Assembly (NCBI GenBank): GCA_045863035.1
Contig: BTUV01000006.1
Coordinates: 1 to 64,000, forward strand
From: H2-BAC3 sp045863035
GTDB lineage: Bacteria > Bacteroidota > Ignavibacteria > Ignavibacteriales > Ignavibacteriaceae
Direction: 5' to 3'
DNA: 64,000 nucleotides
Every line of letters starts with the position of its first letter. Positions within the stretch are counted from its first letter, which is position 1. Below the pieces are notes generated by a model that made no database searches, was not told the DNA's origin, and saw only the letters and a list, made by a program, of their open reading frames with translations. Of this stretch, positions 49,594 through 57,601 are shown piece by piece. A program made the translations under genes and the position numbers.

Positions 49594-50244
49594 ATGATCA
49601 AGCAAATCACCTATTTAACCTTTCTTGATGCACTTTTGGCCGGAGACAAATTGCTCTGCCAGTCAATAGTCAAAAATTTAATCCAAAATAAATTCCCGGT
49701 CGAAACCATATACTTCGACCTTTTCCAAAAGATTATGTATCGAATCGGAACCATGTGGGAAAAGAATCAGATTTCCATTGCTGTTGAACACCAGGCAACT
49801 CAGATTATTGATGAGCTTATCTCAACAACCTTAAACGAAAGTAATCGACCGGAGGTCAACGGCAAAAGGTGTATCATTTCTTGCGTGGATAAGGAGTACC
49901 ATCTTTTAGGGGCAAAAATGGTCTCATACATCTTTGAATTAAACGGCTGGAACACTGTATTTCTCGGAGCCAGCACCCCTCCTAAAACACTCGTGAATTT
50001 CATAATTGAAAAAGACCCGCATGTTGTAGGACTTTCCAATAACTTTCATCTGAATTTCCTCCGTCTGCTCGAGACGGTTGAACTGATTAAACAGGCACGA
50101 CCCCATCAGGAAATCTATCTTGGGGGGCAGGCAATAGGACAAATTGCCGATAAACTTCCTTCTGAAAATGAAGGGGTAAGAGTATTTCACTCAATTATGG
50201 ACCTGAATAAACACTTAAAGGACATCAACCTCCAGCCCGCCTGA
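49594..50244 (+). CDS. Stand-alone cobalamin-binding protein with CarH-like light-sensor motifs
   Basis: The 216-residue soluble protein has two parts. The N-terminal four-helix cap (about 1-85) contains W55 followed after exactly nine residues by E65-H66 (MWEKNQISIAVEHQAT), the WX9EH motif of CarH/LitR B12 photoreceptors. The Rossmann domain (about 90-210) contains E101-x-H103-x-x-G106 (DKEYHLLGAK), which supplies the lower cobalt ligand. It also has VVGLSNNFHLNFL and EIYLGGQAIG. CarH carries a MerR DNA-binding domain in front; none is present here. It could sense light or B12 and act through a partner, as AerR-type proteins do, or be a corrinoid carrier. A weak terminator separates it from the Mla operon. 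Confidence 0.85.
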   Translation: MIKQITYLTFLDALLAGDKLLCQSIVKNLIQNKFPVETIYFDLFQKIMYRIGTMWEKNQISIAVEHQATQIIDELISTTLNESNRPEVNGKRCIISCVDKEYHLLGAKMVSYIFELNGWNTVFLGASTPPKTLVNFIIEKDPHVVGLSNNFHLNFLRLLETVELIKQARPHQEIYLGGQAIGQIADKLPSENEGVRVFHSIMDLNKHLKDINLQPA

Positions 50245-50256
50245 CATACTTAACAT
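50232..50256 (+). terminator. Possible weak terminator
   Basis: AACATC (50232-50237) pairs with GGTGTT (50246-50251), with one G-U pair. A G/C-rich loop lies between, and a run of seven T overlaps and follows the stem. The stem is short, so termination is uncertain. It lies after the cobalamin-binding gene and before mlaE. Confidence 0.45.
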
Positions 50257-50346
50257 CCCGGGGGCGGTGTTTTTTTATGTTCTCCAAAGTTTGTACTTTT
50301 CCCCGTATATTTTCATCATTCTTTCTTAGCGGCGAATATCAGAAAA

Positions 50347-51129
50347 ATGTCGGGTTTCATGGCTTCAGTCCTCAAAAATAAAGGTGAAAGTCTTTTGGAG
50401 ACTTTTCGCTATATGTTTGAAGTCTTTTCAGATCTGCTTACATTTAAAAAGCAGACACAGATTTCAGCCATCGTATTCTTCCGCCAGATTCTGTTTACCG
50501 GTTTTGACGCTCTCAGTATCATTGTGCTCATTGCTGCAGCAATCGGGGGAATTATGGTTATTGAGGGGAACTCAATTCTGCCCGGATTTACCCAAAGTAA
50601 GATATTTTATAATATTCTTATCAGCATCGTCTTTCGTGAACTGAGCTGTCTTCTCACTGCTTTTATTATTGTCGCCCGTTCCGGAACGGCTATCTCAACG
50701 GAATTGGGAAATATGACCATTAACCATGAGATAGAAGCCCTGCTTTCATTTGGTGTCTCACCCATTACCTATCTTGTAGTGCCACGAGTATTAGGGGTTG
50801 TGGCTGCAATGGCAATTTTATCAATCTATTTTAATGTTGCCGCTGTGCTAAGCTGTTGGATATTAAGCAGCATGTTTGTCCCTGTAACGCTCGGTGATTT
50901 TTTATTGTATGTATTTGCTGAACTAAGCATAAATGACCTGCTGTCGGGGGTAGTTAAGTCAATAGTTTTTGGGCTGGTTATTTCATTAATTTCCACGTAT
51001 CAGGGGCTGCAAGTGAAAGTTGCTACAACAGAAGTGCCGCAGAGAACCATCAGGGCGGTTGTACTTTCTCTCACATGGATTATTATTTTTGATGTTCTCT
51101 TAACTATTCTTTTCTTCTTTTCGGTCTGA
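50347..51129 (+). CDS. mlaE: MlaE-family ABC transporter permease
   Basis: The 260-residue inner-membrane protein has five to six helices. Family motifs are ILFTGFDALSIIVLIAAAIGG, IVARSGTAISTELGNMTINHEIEALLSFG (the coupling region that meets the ATPase) and PRVLGVVAAM. MlaE permeases form the membrane core of lipid transporters working with MCE proteins (MlaD), moving phospholipids between the two membranes. It opens a tight operon with an MlaF-like protein 1 base downstream, an MCE protein and a lipoprotein. The permease itself looks intact. Confidence 0.93.
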   Translation: MSGFMASVLKNKGESLLETFRYMFEVFSDLLTFKKQTQISAIVFFRQILFTGFDALSIIVLIAAAIGGIMVIEGNSILPGFTQSKIFYNILISIVFRELSCLLTAFIIVARSGTAISTELGNMTINHEIEALLSFGVSPITYLVVPRVLGVVAAMAILSIYFNVAAVLSCWILSSMFVPVTLGDFLLYVFAELSINDLLSGVVKSIVFGLVISLISTYQGLQVKVATTEVPQRTIRAVVLSLTWIIIFDVLLTILFFFSV

Positions 51130-51130
51130 T

Positions 51131-51889
51131 ATGGCAAGTGTGTCCCTTGAGAATGTTTATTATACTTCAGACCGTTATTCGGTCAGTGGTTTAAATATGC
51201 ATTTAGAGGAAGGTAAACTTTACGGTATATTAGCACCGGCTGATGAACCGGTTAATGAAATCCTTAAACTTATATCAGGTATCGTGCAGCCGGACAAAGG
51301 TATGGTCAACTTTGACGGAATTGATATGAATATCGGAACACTGTATGGACTAAAGGATATAAGAAAAAAAATTTCATATATATTTGAACGCGGTTCACTC
51401 CTTGCAAATCTTACCATTGCTGAAAATCTGCTTCTTCCTTATGATTATCATTATTCTGAATTGAGCAGAGAAGAAAAACTTGAAAACATCAAAAAATACT
51501 TTGAGTATTTTCAGCTTGCGGATTCAATTTTGGATGAACGCCCGGCATATCAAAGACAACAGACTTCAAAATTGGTTGTGATTATAAGGGCTCTTCTGAC
51601 CGACCCTGAGTTTCTGGTTCTTGATATGCCCTTCACAGATCTTGAATTAAAAAGCAAAAAGCGGCTCCTCAGAAAAATTACTGAGATGAAGAAAAGCAGA
51701 AACATTACGCAGGTTTATTTCTCCAACAGTGATATTCTTTATGATGAATGCGATACCTGCTTTGTCTTTGAGAATGGACAGATTGTTGACACAGGCACAT
51801 GGGATGAGCTGTTAATGTCAGATAATTTACTGACGCAAAAAATTATTAAAGATTATTTTGAGATAGAACTCGATGAAACTGAGATATAA
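51131..51889 (+). CDS. MlaF-like ABC protein with degenerate ATPase motifs
   Basis: The 252-residue product aligns along its whole length with MlaF-type ATPases but lacks their catalytic residues. Where the Walker A motif (GPSGxGKTT) should be, residues 35-43 read APADEPVNE, with no Lys or Gly. The Q-loop Gln is Glu86 (FERGSLL). The LSGGQ signature is replaced near 139-144 (AYQRQQ). Walker B, FLVLDMP, keeps Asp165 but has Met166 for the catalytic Glu. The switch His region reads FSNSD. The flanking framework is conserved (LISGIVQPDKGMVNFDG, LTIAENLLLPYDYH, GQIVDTGTWDELL), and the frame is open, so this is a maintained non-catalytic subunit rather than a decayed gene. It overlaps the MCE gene by 17 bases. 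Confidence 0.88.
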   Translation: MASVSLENVYYTSDRYSVSGLNMHLEEGKLYGILAPADEPVNEILKLISGIVQPDKGMVNFDGIDMNIGTLYGLKDIRKKISYIFERGSLLANLTIAENLLLPYDYHYSELSREEKLENIKKYFEYFQLADSILDERPAYQRQQTSKLVVIIRALLTDPEFLVLDMPFTDLELKSKKRLLRKITEMKKSRNITQVYFSNSDILYDECDTCFVFENGQIVDTGTWDELLMSDNLLTQKIIKDYFEIELDETEI

Positions 51890-52937
51890 ATATCCGCAAA
51901 GAACAGTCAAGATATTTATCAGCATGGCTCTGATCCTGCTGTTATCAGGACTGGTATTTATCATTATCCAGACAAAAATGTTCCAGCCGAGAGTTGTTTT
52001 TAAAGCAAAATTCGCCGATGCAAATGGTTTGTCTTCGATCTCTCCGGTAAATTTTAAAGGTTTTAAGATTGGAAATATCCGAAATTATGAACTTTCTGCT
52101 GATAACTATGTAATTGCTGAGTTTGAAGTCTTTGATGAATACATAGATAAAATTGTAATTAACTCAGCTTTTTATAAAGGGGTGAACCCGGTTACAAATA
52201 CCTCAGTCATTGAATTTTTACAGGGCAATGATATACAACGCCCGTTGCCGGCCGGCAGTCTGATTCCCGCAATTGACGTCCCTGAGGGGAAAAATCTTCT
52301 GGCAGAAAACAAGGTTACAAAATCGGGTGATCTGATTACTTCACTGTTATTAAATTTGCAAGAGTTTACAGATGCGCTTAACTCAGATAATAACCCGGAG
52401 AAGGGCGCAATCTTCAGGGCAATGGTCAATCTTGCTGATGCCTCAGAGGATTTAAAAGTAATTGCCGTTGAAATGAACAACTTTACTGCTGCACTGACTA
52501 AGGATGGTAATAGCGGTGATGGAGCTATTTTTCGTGCAATTAATAATGTAGCTGACCTTACCCAGGAGGTAAGGGGAATCAGCGATGTCTTAAAAAGTTC
52601 GGTTTTCAGAATTGATTCGCTACTCGCACAGTATCAGAATCCTGACGGGCTTGCACAGCGGATGATTGACCCAACCGGTGAACAGATATTTAAGCCCGTC
52701 TCGCAGAGTATTAACGAAATGAACAGACTTCTGCCTCAGGTTGAGCACTTTCTCAAGTTTATGAATTCGCAAACTTCAGATATTACGTATATGCTTGAGG
52801 ATTTGAAAACTGTTCTGAAACAGGTGCAGGTCACTTTTGAAACGGTAAACAACAGTCCGTTGATTAATCAGCCCGAAGAAGATTACATACGCAATTTTAA
52901 TTCGTCGCATATTCGTTCAAAGAGTTTGCCAAAATGA
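51873..52937 (+). CDS. mlaD: MlaD/MCE-family lipid-transport protein
   Basis: The 354-residue protein has an N-terminal membrane helix (about 12-32: IFISMALILLLSGLVFIII). An MCE domain follows at about 38-118 (PRVVFKAKFADANGLSSISPV, FKGFKIGNIRNYEL, NTSVIEFLQG). A long helical part reaches to the end (about 150-340), and such tails pair with those of neighbours to form a tunnel or needle. A single MCE domain with a helical tail is typical of MlaD/LetB-like lipid carriers outside enterobacteria. It starts inside the end of the MlaF-like gene and overlaps the lipoprotein gene by 4 bases, indicating one complex. Confidence 0.9.
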   Translation: MKLRYKYPQRTVKIFISMALILLLSGLVFIIIQTKMFQPRVVFKAKFADANGLSSISPVNFKGFKIGNIRNYELSADNYVIAEFEVFDEYIDKIVINSAFYKGVNPVTNTSVIEFLQGNDIQRPLPAGSLIPAIDVPEGKNLLAENKVTKSGDLITSLLLNLQEFTDALNSDNNPEKGAIFRAMVNLADASEDLKVIAVEMNNFTAALTKDGNSGDGAIFRAINNVADLTQEVRGISDVLKSSVFRIDSLLAQYQNPDGLAQRMIDPTGEQIFKPVSQSINEMNRLLPQVEHFLKFMNSQTSDITYMLEDLKTVLKQVQVTFETVNNSPLINQPEEDYIRNFNSSHIRSKSLPK

Positions 52938-53905
52938 AATACAAAGTTTTAGTATCTCTGTTTGCGCTTCTCCTTCTTTTAACCGGATGCAGCAGTAACT
53001 CATTGTCAGATTTCAGAAGTCTTGCAAATATTAAAAAAGGAAATGAGTATCTCGGTTTAGCTGACAGACAGTTTAATGAGAACATTCTTGAAAGCTCGAT
53101 GAGGAATTATCAGAAGGCATTTGATGAATTCAGTCTGATTGATTATACGGACGGAAAAGCCCGTGCATTGAAGGGAATTGCAAGGATATATACCTCACAG
53201 GGTATGAAAAACGAGGCATCCTCGCTCCTCACTCAACTCAACAGGATGAAGCCAATTCTGACCGATGAAATTGCTTTCAGGGTCACTTTGGCAACCACGG
53301 AATACTACAGAAAATTCGGGCTTGTTGACTCCCTCAGCTTAGTAGCAGCCAGGTGGAACGAGGGGAGGAATGTTAATGAAAAAATGCAGCTTCTTGCTCA
53401 GTATATTTTAGTTTTATCTGATAAGGGGGAGGATGATAAACAATCGCTTGCTGTCGCAAAAGAGTATTTTGGTTCGAATTATGAAGAAGACCCGCTTGAT
53501 CTGGATGTGCAAATTCAGACAATGTCCCTTACTGCTTATGCGATTGGGATTACTGAATTCAGACAGAATAATTTATATGAAGCAGAGAAGTATTTCCAGT
53601 ATTCGCTGCAGTATGATAAGACAGCCGGAAACTATCTGTACATCGCAGATAATCTTTATTTGCTTGGTATAATCGAAGAAAGAAGAAATGATTTTGCGAA
53701 ATCCGGTGATTATTTCGGCAGGGCTTATGATATATATCGGCTGCTCAATGATGAAGAAAAATCTTTATTGAGCCGGTCAAACAAACTATTGCAGCTTTTT
53801 CGACTGAGTGCAGATAAATCAGTTTATCGGGGTGAACTTGAAAAGATTGCCGAAACAACCACGGATAAGGAATTGCAAACGAAAATCAGATCTGTTATCA
53901 AATAA
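52934..53905 (+). CDS. TPR lipoprotein of the Mla-like operon
   Basis: The 323-residue product has a lipobox (LLLLLTGCSSN, Cys at about 19). The remainder is helical with TPR-like pairs (SMRNYQKAFDEFSLIDYTDG, LKGIARIYTSQGMKNEASSLL, EAEKYFQYSLQYDKTAGNYL). It is a periplasm-facing lipoprotein, a likely outer-membrane or scaffold partner of the MCE protein. That would parallel MlaA or lipoprotein subunits of other Mla/PqiC-type systems, although it is not a homologue I recognise. The start overlaps the mlaD stop by 4 bases. Confidence 0.82.
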   Translation: MKYKVLVSLFALLLLLTGCSSNSLSDFRSLANIKKGNEYLGLADRQFNENILESSMRNYQKAFDEFSLIDYTDGKARALKGIARIYTSQGMKNEASSLLTQLNRMKPILTDEIAFRVTLATTEYYRKFGLVDSLSLVAARWNEGRNVNEKMQLLAQYILVLSDKGEDDKQSLAVAKEYFGSNYEEDPLDLDVQIQTMSLTAYAIGITEFRQNNLYEAEKYFQYSLQYDKTAGNYLYIADNLYLLGIIEERRNDFAKSGDYFGRAYDIYRLLNDEEKSLLSRSNKLLQLFRLSADKSVYRGELEKIAETTTDKELQTKIRSVIK

Positions 53906-53929
53906 CTAATCTGCGATAACTGCCTGTTA

Positions 53930-56323
53930 TCAGGCGGGGATTGTTTTCGTGTAGTGCTTAACCTTTTCTATGAATTCCTGACTGTCAATTGGTTTCGCGA
54001 TGTAGTCACTTGCCCCGGCTTCAAGACATTTTTCTCTGTCTCCCTTCATCGCAAAAGCAGTGAGTGCTATAATTGGTGTGTCTTTATACTCAGGTAATTG
54101 CCTGATTCTCTCAGTAGCTTCAAACCCATTCATCACAGGCATCTGCATATCCATAAGTATCAGGTCAAAAATCTGGGTTTTTGCCAGCTCAAGAGCTTCC
54201 GCTCCGTTCTCAACAACTGAAATGGAATTAAAACTATTCTTCTTTAGTAAACGAGTCACAATGATTTGTGAGTGTTTATAGTCCTCAACCAACAGAATTT
54301 TTGGTTCATTAGCCGGCTGGTCAGCAAGCGCCTCAGGAGGAGTCGGCTCATCATACCGGTTAATCATATTATTTATCGTATCAGCAAGGTCTTCAATTTT
54401 TGTAGAGCGCTTTGACAGCAGGTCAGCGAACAGACCGTCTATCTTCTTCAGATCTTCAGCAAAGTTTTCTTTACCGGTGTATATCACAATAGGGAGATTG
54501 GCAAAGCGGGGATTCGACTTAATCAGTTTGATTAACTCAAAGCCGTTAACTTCGGGCATGTCAAGATCAACTATCGCAAGGTCAAGGTGCATATTCTTGA
54601 TGCGATCCATCACTTTGGCTGAGTAGGGTTCGGCTATGGCGTTATATCCTACCGATTCAATTGCACCCTTAATCAGATTCAGCGTTGGCAGGTCGTCATC
54701 AACACAAAGTATATTGGAATCTCGCTTTAATTTGTAACTGGTGAGCACTTCAACCAGGTCTTTGTATTTGATGGGTTTCACAAAATATTCTACTGCGCCC
54801 ATCAAAAACGCTTTTTGCTGCTCTGCTTCAACTGAACAGACAATTACCGGAATATTCTTTGTGTTTTCTGATTCTCTTATTTTTTTAAGCAGCTCAAGTC
54901 CGTTTACATCAGGAAGAACAATATCCATGATGACCGCGAGGAACTTCTCATGTTTTATAATCTGAAGGGCTTTTTCGCCGGAATTAACAATAGAAGGATC
55001 GTAGCCCCATTTGTTAAGGTAATTACTCAACAGTTTTGAAGTAGCATAATCATCTTCTATAACAAGCACTTTGCTTTTCCCCGCCGGTTTAGGCAGCGCG
55101 CTAAGTTTTTCTTCGAGTGAAGAACCCGCGGGTTCAATCAGAACAGAGAATTGGAGAACAAGTCCCTTTGATGATGTTGTCCCTATATCAAGCTGTCCGC
55201 CGAGAAGATCAATAAGTTTTTTTGCAAGAATAATGCTTAGCGCGGATACAGGACCTGTTTTTGTAATATTATTTTCAAGAAAGAATAATGGTCTGGTGAA
55301 GTTTACGGTTGAATGAACCGGAACGATATCACCGGTATTCAAAATTCTGAAATTAAGACGGTTTCTACCTTGAGAACTAATTGAGATAAGAATCTTTCCT
55401 TTAACAGTCAGAGTCTTAAAAAGATTAATAAAGGTCTGCAATACAGACTTTAGTTTCTGAGAATCTGCTTTCCCGGAGTTAATGGATAAGTTATCCGTTG
55501 TGATTTCGAGAATAATATCACGGGAATCGGATTTATCAATGGCTGTCTGCTGAAGTTCCTCAAGCAAAGTATCAATCTGAAAGTTACCGGTATTGTTGAG
55601 AAGGAGACCAGACTCAATTTTTGAAATATCAACTATTTCATTAAGCAGATAAGATAATTTCTGCGCGCTCTCTTTGATATTTACAATATACTCATTTTGC
55701 GAAGGGGTTAGTTTTTCTTCACCTAAAAGTGAAAGGAAGCCAATGATGCTATTAACCGGAGTTCTGATTTCGCTTGATAGATTACTGATAACACGGTTAA
55801 GGTCTTCGTCGCGATCACTAACGTTGTGATTATGGCAGGTAAGTAACTCGGCAGCGAGTGACCGTATGCTGTCAATCTTTTCTTTGTCCGTTTTCTGGTA
55901 AGGGGATTTTTGCGAAAGTTTGAGAAGGAAACGGATACCGTCATCAACCAGGATTTGAATGGTAATGTCGCTGTTATTTCCATCGCTAATTTTAATTTCG
56001 CAGACATGGTCAGGGGTGTAATCAGACTGCTCCCCGTAATTTTTTGCCCCTTTACAGGCGGGGCAGTCATAACTGTGACCGGAGATTAGTTTTTTTACCG
56101 AATTCTTTGATTTACCGGTAAGGACGAACTTGTCGAACTTAAACGAAAAAAGCATAGCCGCAGAATAGCCGAACTCATCACAGAGATAATCACAAAACTG
56201 ATCAGAGAAATCAGCCGGAGTGTTTCTCAGATTTTTTAATAATTTTCCGATGCTTCCTGCTATCTGGAAATTGCCGCTCATTCTGGTAACCAAATCATAT
56301 AAATTAACGTCATTTAAACTCAA
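53930..56323 (-). CDS. Hybrid histidine kinase-like protein with degenerate kinase core and three receiver domains
   Basis: The 797-residue soluble protein has an N-terminal sensor-like domain (about 1-165) with CPAC (87-90) and further Cys and His. The HisKA helix reads NLSSEIRTPVN, with Ser184 in place of the phospho-His. The ATPase-like domain (about 250-395) lacks the N-box Asn (near 295-307), has NTGD for the DxGxG box (329-332), and has lost the glycines of GxGLGL (355-363). Three receiver domains follow with phospho-acceptor Asp467, Asp586 and Asp725; acidic pairs and Lys residues look intact. It probably receives phosphoryl groups or scaffolds them rather than making them. It converges with the Mla operon, stop to stop, 24 bases apart. 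Confidence 0.9.
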   Translation of the reverse strand: MSLNDVNLYDLVTRMSGNFQIAGSIGKLLKNLRNTPADFSDQFCDYLCDEFGYSAAMLFSFKFDKFVLTGKSKNSVKKLISGHSYDCPACKGAKNYGEQSDYTPDHVCEIKISDGNNSDITIQILVDDGIRFLLKLSQKSPYQKTDKEKIDSIRSLAAELLTCHNHNVSDRDEDLNRVISNLSSEIRTPVNSIIGFLSLLGEEKLTPSQNEYIVNIKESAQKLSYLLNEIVDISKIESGLLLNNTGNFQIDTLLEELQQTAIDKSDSRDIILEITTDNLSINSGKADSQKLKSVLQTFINLFKTLTVKGKILISISSQGRNRLNFRILNTGDIVPVHSTVNFTRPLFFLENNITKTGPVSALSIILAKKLIDLLGGQLDIGTTSSKGLVLQFSVLIEPAGSSLEEKLSALPKPAGKSKVLVIEDDYATSKLLSNYLNKWGYDPSIVNSGEKALQIIKHEKFLAVIMDIVLPDVNGLELLKKIRESENTKNIPVIVCSVEAEQQKAFLMGAVEYFVKPIKYKDLVEVLTSYKLKRDSNILCVDDDLPTLNLIKGAIESVGYNAIAEPYSAKVMDRIKNMHLDLAIVDLDMPEVNGFELIKLIKSNPRFANLPIVIYTGKENFAEDLKKIDGLFADLLSKRSTKIEDLADTINNMINRYDEPTPPEALADQPANEPKILLVEDYKHSQIIVTRLLKKNSFNSISVVENGAEALELAKTQIFDLILMDMQMPVMNGFEATERIRQLPEYKDTPIIALTAFAMKGDREKCLEAGASDYIAKPIDSQEFIEKVKHYTKTIPA

Positions 56324-56601
56324 ATATATTAAATATATTAAATATCTTATTCAACATAAATAGTGATTATACCGCTAATTTCAAAGGAAACTTTACCAAT
56401 TTACCGTATTAACCCAAAAAACTAAATTATCCGGCTATCAAAACCAAATAAGCGGGCGGAGGTGTTAAAGCCAGCCGCAGATTGAACTTTACCGGGCGGG
56501 GGAGATTCACCCGGTTAGCCGGTAGAATTTGAAATTCCGAAATTTTTGCTTGGTAGATTGGAAATGGTTTACTATTTTGCTGTAACTTAATTAATCAGGT
56601 A
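56324..56601. other. Intergenic region with AT repeats and a GC-rich block
   Basis: These 278 bases hold the divergent promoter area between the hybrid-kinase gene and the small FN3 gene. Near 56322-56347 lies a short AT-rich direct repeat (AAATATATT, two exact copies and one partial). Between about 56446 and 56535 is a GC-rich block in which ACCGGG and CCCGGT can pair. No ORF with a recognisable product is seen. Confidence 0.5.
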
Positions 56602-56991
56602 ATGAAAAAAGCTATCTTTTTAGGTCTAATTTTAACTGCCACCCTTGTTTCGGGTGCTTTTATTGAGTTTTTTCACGCAAAAAGTGAAAATAACTCGGTA
56701 AAACTTGAGTGGAAAACCACCACAGAGTCCTCGCTCCGTGAGTTCGTGGTTGAGCGCAAGACGGTTAATGGAAATTTCATTACGATCGGTAAAGTGGCTC
56801 CACGGGGCGAAAACTCCTATTATTCCTTTATTGATGAGGCGGCCTTCAAGTCAAGTGACTACGTTTTTGTTTACCGCCTGAAACTGGTTAATACCGACTC
56901 TCAGTTCTCCTATTCTAAAGAAATCTCAGTTTCACATTCCTTGTCCGATGTTAAACGCACGTGGGGCAGTATAAAGGCGATGTTCAGGTAA
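56602..56991 (+). CDS. Small exported FN3-like protein
   Basis: The 129-residue protein has a signal peptide (KKAIFLGLILTATLVSGAF). One beta-sandwich module follows (NSVKLEWKTTTESSLREFVVE, YYSFIDEAAFKSSDYVFVYRL), very like the FN3-type repeat that precedes sorting domains in many Bacteroidota surface proteins. It ends with a short basic tail (RTWGSIKAMFR) and has no sorting domain. It lies 31 bases before maf. The role is unknown; it may be a stand-alone periplasmic adhesive module. Confidence 0.75.
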   Translation: MKKAIFLGLILTATLVSGAFIEFFHAKSENNSVKLEWKTTTESSLREFVVERKTVNGNFITIGKVAPRGENSYYSFIDEAAFKSSDYVFVYRLKLVNTDSQFSYSKEISVSHSLSDVKRTWGSIKAMFR

Positions 56992-57022
56992 ACGGGAAAA
57001 ATCTTGATCCTCAGGTTCCCAT

Positions 57023-57601
57023 TTGCCCTCTTTCACGCATAAGTTTTATCTCGCTTCAAATTCTCCCCGAAGATTAGAACTCCTTCAGCTCATTTCAATT
57101 TATCCTGTGGTTATCAGTCCGGATTTCGAAGAAATTTTATCGGATAAGATTCCACCATCCACTTTAGCCGCACAATTGGCAATCGGCAAGTTACAAAGCG
57201 TAAAGGAACGCATTTCAGAGGGGCTTGTGCTTTCGGCTGACACCTTGGTTATTATGGGGGAAAAAATTCTTGGTAAGCCCTCAAACCATGATGAGGCAGA
57301 ACAAATGCTGCGTATGCTGAGTGGTCAGTGGCATTCAGTAATAACTGGTTTCGCATTATGGAATTCTCTTGATCATAAGGAAATCATCCGGACTGTTGAG
57401 ACAAAAGTACATTTCCGTAATCTGGAATCGGCTGAGATTGACGAGTATGTTACATCCGGCAGCCCATTTGATAAGGCAGGGGGATATGGCATTCAGGACT
57501 CGTTCGGTGCGATATTTGTCGATAAAATTGAAGGGGATTTTTATAATGTTGTCGGGCTGCCTCTGGCCGAAGTTTACCGGGCTATAAAAGAAATAATTTA
57601 A
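57023..57601 (+). CDS. maf: Maf-family nucleoside triphosphate pyrophosphatase
   Basis: The 192-residue Maf/HAM1-superfamily enzyme hydrolyses dTTP, UTP or modified NTPs to the monophosphate. Motifs are YLASNSPRRLELL (N-terminal S-x-R-R loop), LSADTLVIMGEKILGKP with the catalytic Asp, LRMLSGQWHSVITGFAL, and SPFDKAGGYGIQ (the YhdE, dTTP/UTP-type form). The only usable start is TTG at 57023; it has no obvious Shine-Dalgarno site. The TAA overlaps the ATG of the next gene by one base (TAATG), suggesting coupling. Maf is linked to septum formation in Bacillus. Confidence 0.92.
   Translation: MPSFTHKFYLASNSPRRLELLQLISIYPVVISPDFEEILSDKIPPSTLAAQLAIGKLQSVKERISEGLVLSADTLVIMGEKILGKPSNHDEAEQMLRMLSGQWHSVITGFALWNSLDHKEIIRTVETKVHFRNLESAEIDEYVTSGSPFDKAGGYGIQDSFGAIFVDKIEGDFYNVVGLPLAEVYRAIKEII

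Noticed and set aside
53905..53932. Hairpin between the converging lipoprotein and hybrid-kinase genes (GATAAC/GTTATC)
   Set aside because: The stem is 6 bp and has no T tail on either strand, so evidence for termination is insufficient.
56322..56347. AT-rich direct repeats as a replication origin or iteron set
   Set aside because: There are only two exact copies and one partial copy, with no DnaA boxes or replication genes nearby.
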